Assembly (NCBI GenBank): GCA_009785885.1
Contig: WQUE01000120.1
Location: 1-13,528, forward strand
DNA length: 13,528 nucleotides
Source of the DNA: Actinomycetes bacterium
Lineage (GTDB): Bacteria > Actinomycetota > Actinomycetes > Propionibacteriales > Propionibacteriaceae
Direction: 5' to 3'
Below are positions 12,720 to 13,528 of this stretch, in pieces (position 1 is the stretch's first letter; the number at the start of each line of letters is the position of its first letter). The notes beneath the pieces were generated by a model. The model did no database searches and was not told where the DNA came from. It worked only from the letters and a program-made list of their open reading frames with translations. Both the position numbers and the translations under genes were made by a program.

Positions 12720-12762
12720 GTTATCCACAGGCAGGGTGGCTCCGGAGGGGGCTGTGGATAAC
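12720..12762. repeat. Inverted pair of consensus DnaA boxes (11-bp inverted repeat)
   Basis: TTATCCACA at 12721-12729 and its reverse complement TGTGGATAA at 12753-12761 are both exact matches to the high-affinity DnaA box. They sit within an 11-bp perfect inverted repeat, GTTATCCACAG and CTGTGGATAAC, with 21 bases between. The spacer contains the palindrome CTCCGGAG. The pair lies between the SAF gene promoter and the 3' end of the nucleotidyltransferase gene. In RNA it would fold into a hairpin, but no T-run follows on either strand. DnaA binding is a prediction from sequence identity. Confidence 0.7.
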
Positions 12763-12799
12763 TTTGCGGGCCGCTGCACCGGCACGCCGTGTCGCCGAC

Positions 12800-13468
12800 T
12801 CACGGCCGGATGAGGCGGGCCCCCTCCTCGCCGATGCCGTCCTCCCAGCCGAGGATCGTCAGGCCTGGCCATTCGCCGCGCCACCGAATGGCCTTGGCCT
12901 CGTAGTCGCGCCTCGCCACCTGAATCCGGTTCGGACGCACAATCGGCGCAAGCAGGTCCCCCAGGCCGTAGGGGGCGATCACGTCGAGCCGATCGCCCTC
13001 CAGCCTCACGCCGACCGCGGCCGCCGTCGTCGGCCACGTGGCGATGGCGTCCTCCAGCGACGTGTACGGCGCGATTCCAGCGCCGAACCTGGCGGCGTAC
13101 CAGGTGTGGACGGTGCCCTCGTTCTTCACGTCGGCCCACAGACCCAGGCCGCCGACCAGGTCCGTCACCTGGGCCGCAAGCCGCGTCTCCTCGTCGGTGG
13201 TCAGCGTGGCGTCGAAGTAGACGATGTCCAGGTCCTTGATGCCGTGGCCGGGCTCGTACCCGAAGGCGTGGTTCCAGACGGTGTCGCAGATCGCCCCCGC
13301 CCCCAGCCACAGCGCCGGTATCTCCACGACGCCGAGCCGCGTCAATGCCTCCCAGACGAGCGGGCTGCCGGCCAGCACGCGCCGCAACCGATCGGCGAGG
13401 TCGCTGGGCGGATCGGTCTGCGGTTCAAGTCTCACGATGCGCCGTCCCGCGGAATCGTGGATGTTCAT
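12800..13468 (-). CDS. Nucleotidyltransferase family protein (DUF925/COG3575-type)
   Basis: The 222-residue protein matches the DUF925 branch of the DNA polymerase beta-like nucleotidyltransferase fold. The signature is LWLGAGAICDTVWNH (about 54-67), with the glycine-rich turn, then GIKDLDIVYFDA (about 76-87) with the acidic pair Asp79 and Asp81 that would bind metal, and Asp86. Further family features are the block WADVKNEGTVHTWYAARFG and the PYTSLEDAIATWPTTAAAVGVR segment. Biochemical function of this group is not established; relatives transfer nucleotides to small molecules, RNA or protein. The start is the ATG at 13468; an in-frame TAG immediately precedes it, so no longer protein is possible from that frame. 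No toxin-antitoxin partner is visible next to it. Confidence 0.88.
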   Translation of the reverse strand: MNIHDSAGRRIVRLEPQTDPPSDLADRLRRVLAGSPLVWEALTRLGVVEIPALWLGAGAICDTVWNHAFGYEPGHGIKDLDIVYFDATLTTDEETRLAAQVTDLVGGLGLWADVKNEGTVHTWYAARFGAGIAPYTSLEDAIATWPTTAAAVGVRLEGDRLDVIAPYGLGDLLAPIVRPNRIQVARRDYEAKAIRWRGEWPGLTILGWEDGIGEEGARLIRP

Positions 13469-13528
13469 CTACCGGCACGTCATCCTCCATGCTGCGCCTC
13501 GCCTACTGGGACCGTTCCTTGGCGCGCT

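Noticed and set aside
12720..12762. Interpreting the inverted repeat as an intrinsic terminator of the nucleotidyltransferase gene
   Set aside because: The stem is only moderately GC-rich, the loop is 21 bases, and neither strand has a T-run after it; exact identity to DnaA boxes explains the symmetry better.
13503..13528. Minus-strand end of a neighbouring gene, reading ...RAKERSQ and a TAG stop at 13505-13503
   Set aside because: Only eight codons are visible; the charged C-terminus and codon use look plausible, but this is too short to support. A plus-strand partial frame from the ATG at 13489 (MLRLAYWDRS) is equally possible.
1..13528. CRISPR array, rRNA, restriction-modification or phage-defence genes
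   Set aside because: No regularly spaced repeats, no rRNA-like stretches and no defence-related domains were found in any frame.

Overview
This is a GC-rich window from an actinobacterium. The evidence is coding codons that mostly end in G or C, a DUF2510 membrane protein, an actinobacterial-type oligoribonuclease, an FmdB zinc-ribbon gene near a SAF-domain gene, and several genes whose start codon sits 6-7 nt after a -10-like hexamer, as in leaderless transcripts. The gene set would fit the Propionibacteriaceae or a related high-GC family, but the sequence alone does not let me name a genus.

Layout from left to right. (1) 14-1446 (+): oligoribonuclease (orn), then a TauE/SafE-type transporter starting on the orn stop codon (ATGA overlap). 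(2) 1416-2081 (-): a TetR-type regulator whose 3' end overlaps the transporter gene by 31 bp. (3) 2082-2642: about 560 bp without a convincing gene, holding a 19-bp palindrome and a perfect 15-bp hairpin. (4) 2643-4057 (-): a DUF2510 single-pass membrane protein followed by a small TadE/TadG-like pilus protein. (5) 4113-11208: a carbohydrate-uptake locus. A LacI-type repressor (-) is divergent from a four-gene (+) operon: lipoprotein sugar-binding protein, two CUT1 permeases and a GH65 disaccharide phosphorylase. A 16-bp palindrome centred on CG lies in the divergent spacer and is the likely LacI operator. (6) 11227-12684: FmdB zinc ribbon (-), an unrecognised protein (+) and a CpaB/SAF-type protein (-). 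(7) 12685-13528: an inverted pair of perfect DnaA boxes and a DUF925-type nucleotidyltransferase (-).

How the central genes work together (inference from families). The lipoprotein captures an oligosaccharide, the two permeases import it, and the GH65 enzyme splits it with inorganic phosphate to beta-glucose 1-phosphate plus the second sugar. The LacI protein would release the operator when it binds the inducer. Two expected parts are missing. There is no ATPase gene, so a shared MsmK/MalK-like ATPase encoded elsewhere is implied. There is no working beta-phosphoglucomutase either. Instead, the phosphorylase carries at its N-terminus about 125 residues that look like a shrunken HAD beta-phosphoglucomutase without its cap domain and without most of its catalytic residues.

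The points most worth a second look are this HAD remnant fused to GH65, the DnaA-box pair, the intercistronic hairpin before the phosphorylase gene, and the orphan hairpin in the 2.1-2.6 kb gap.
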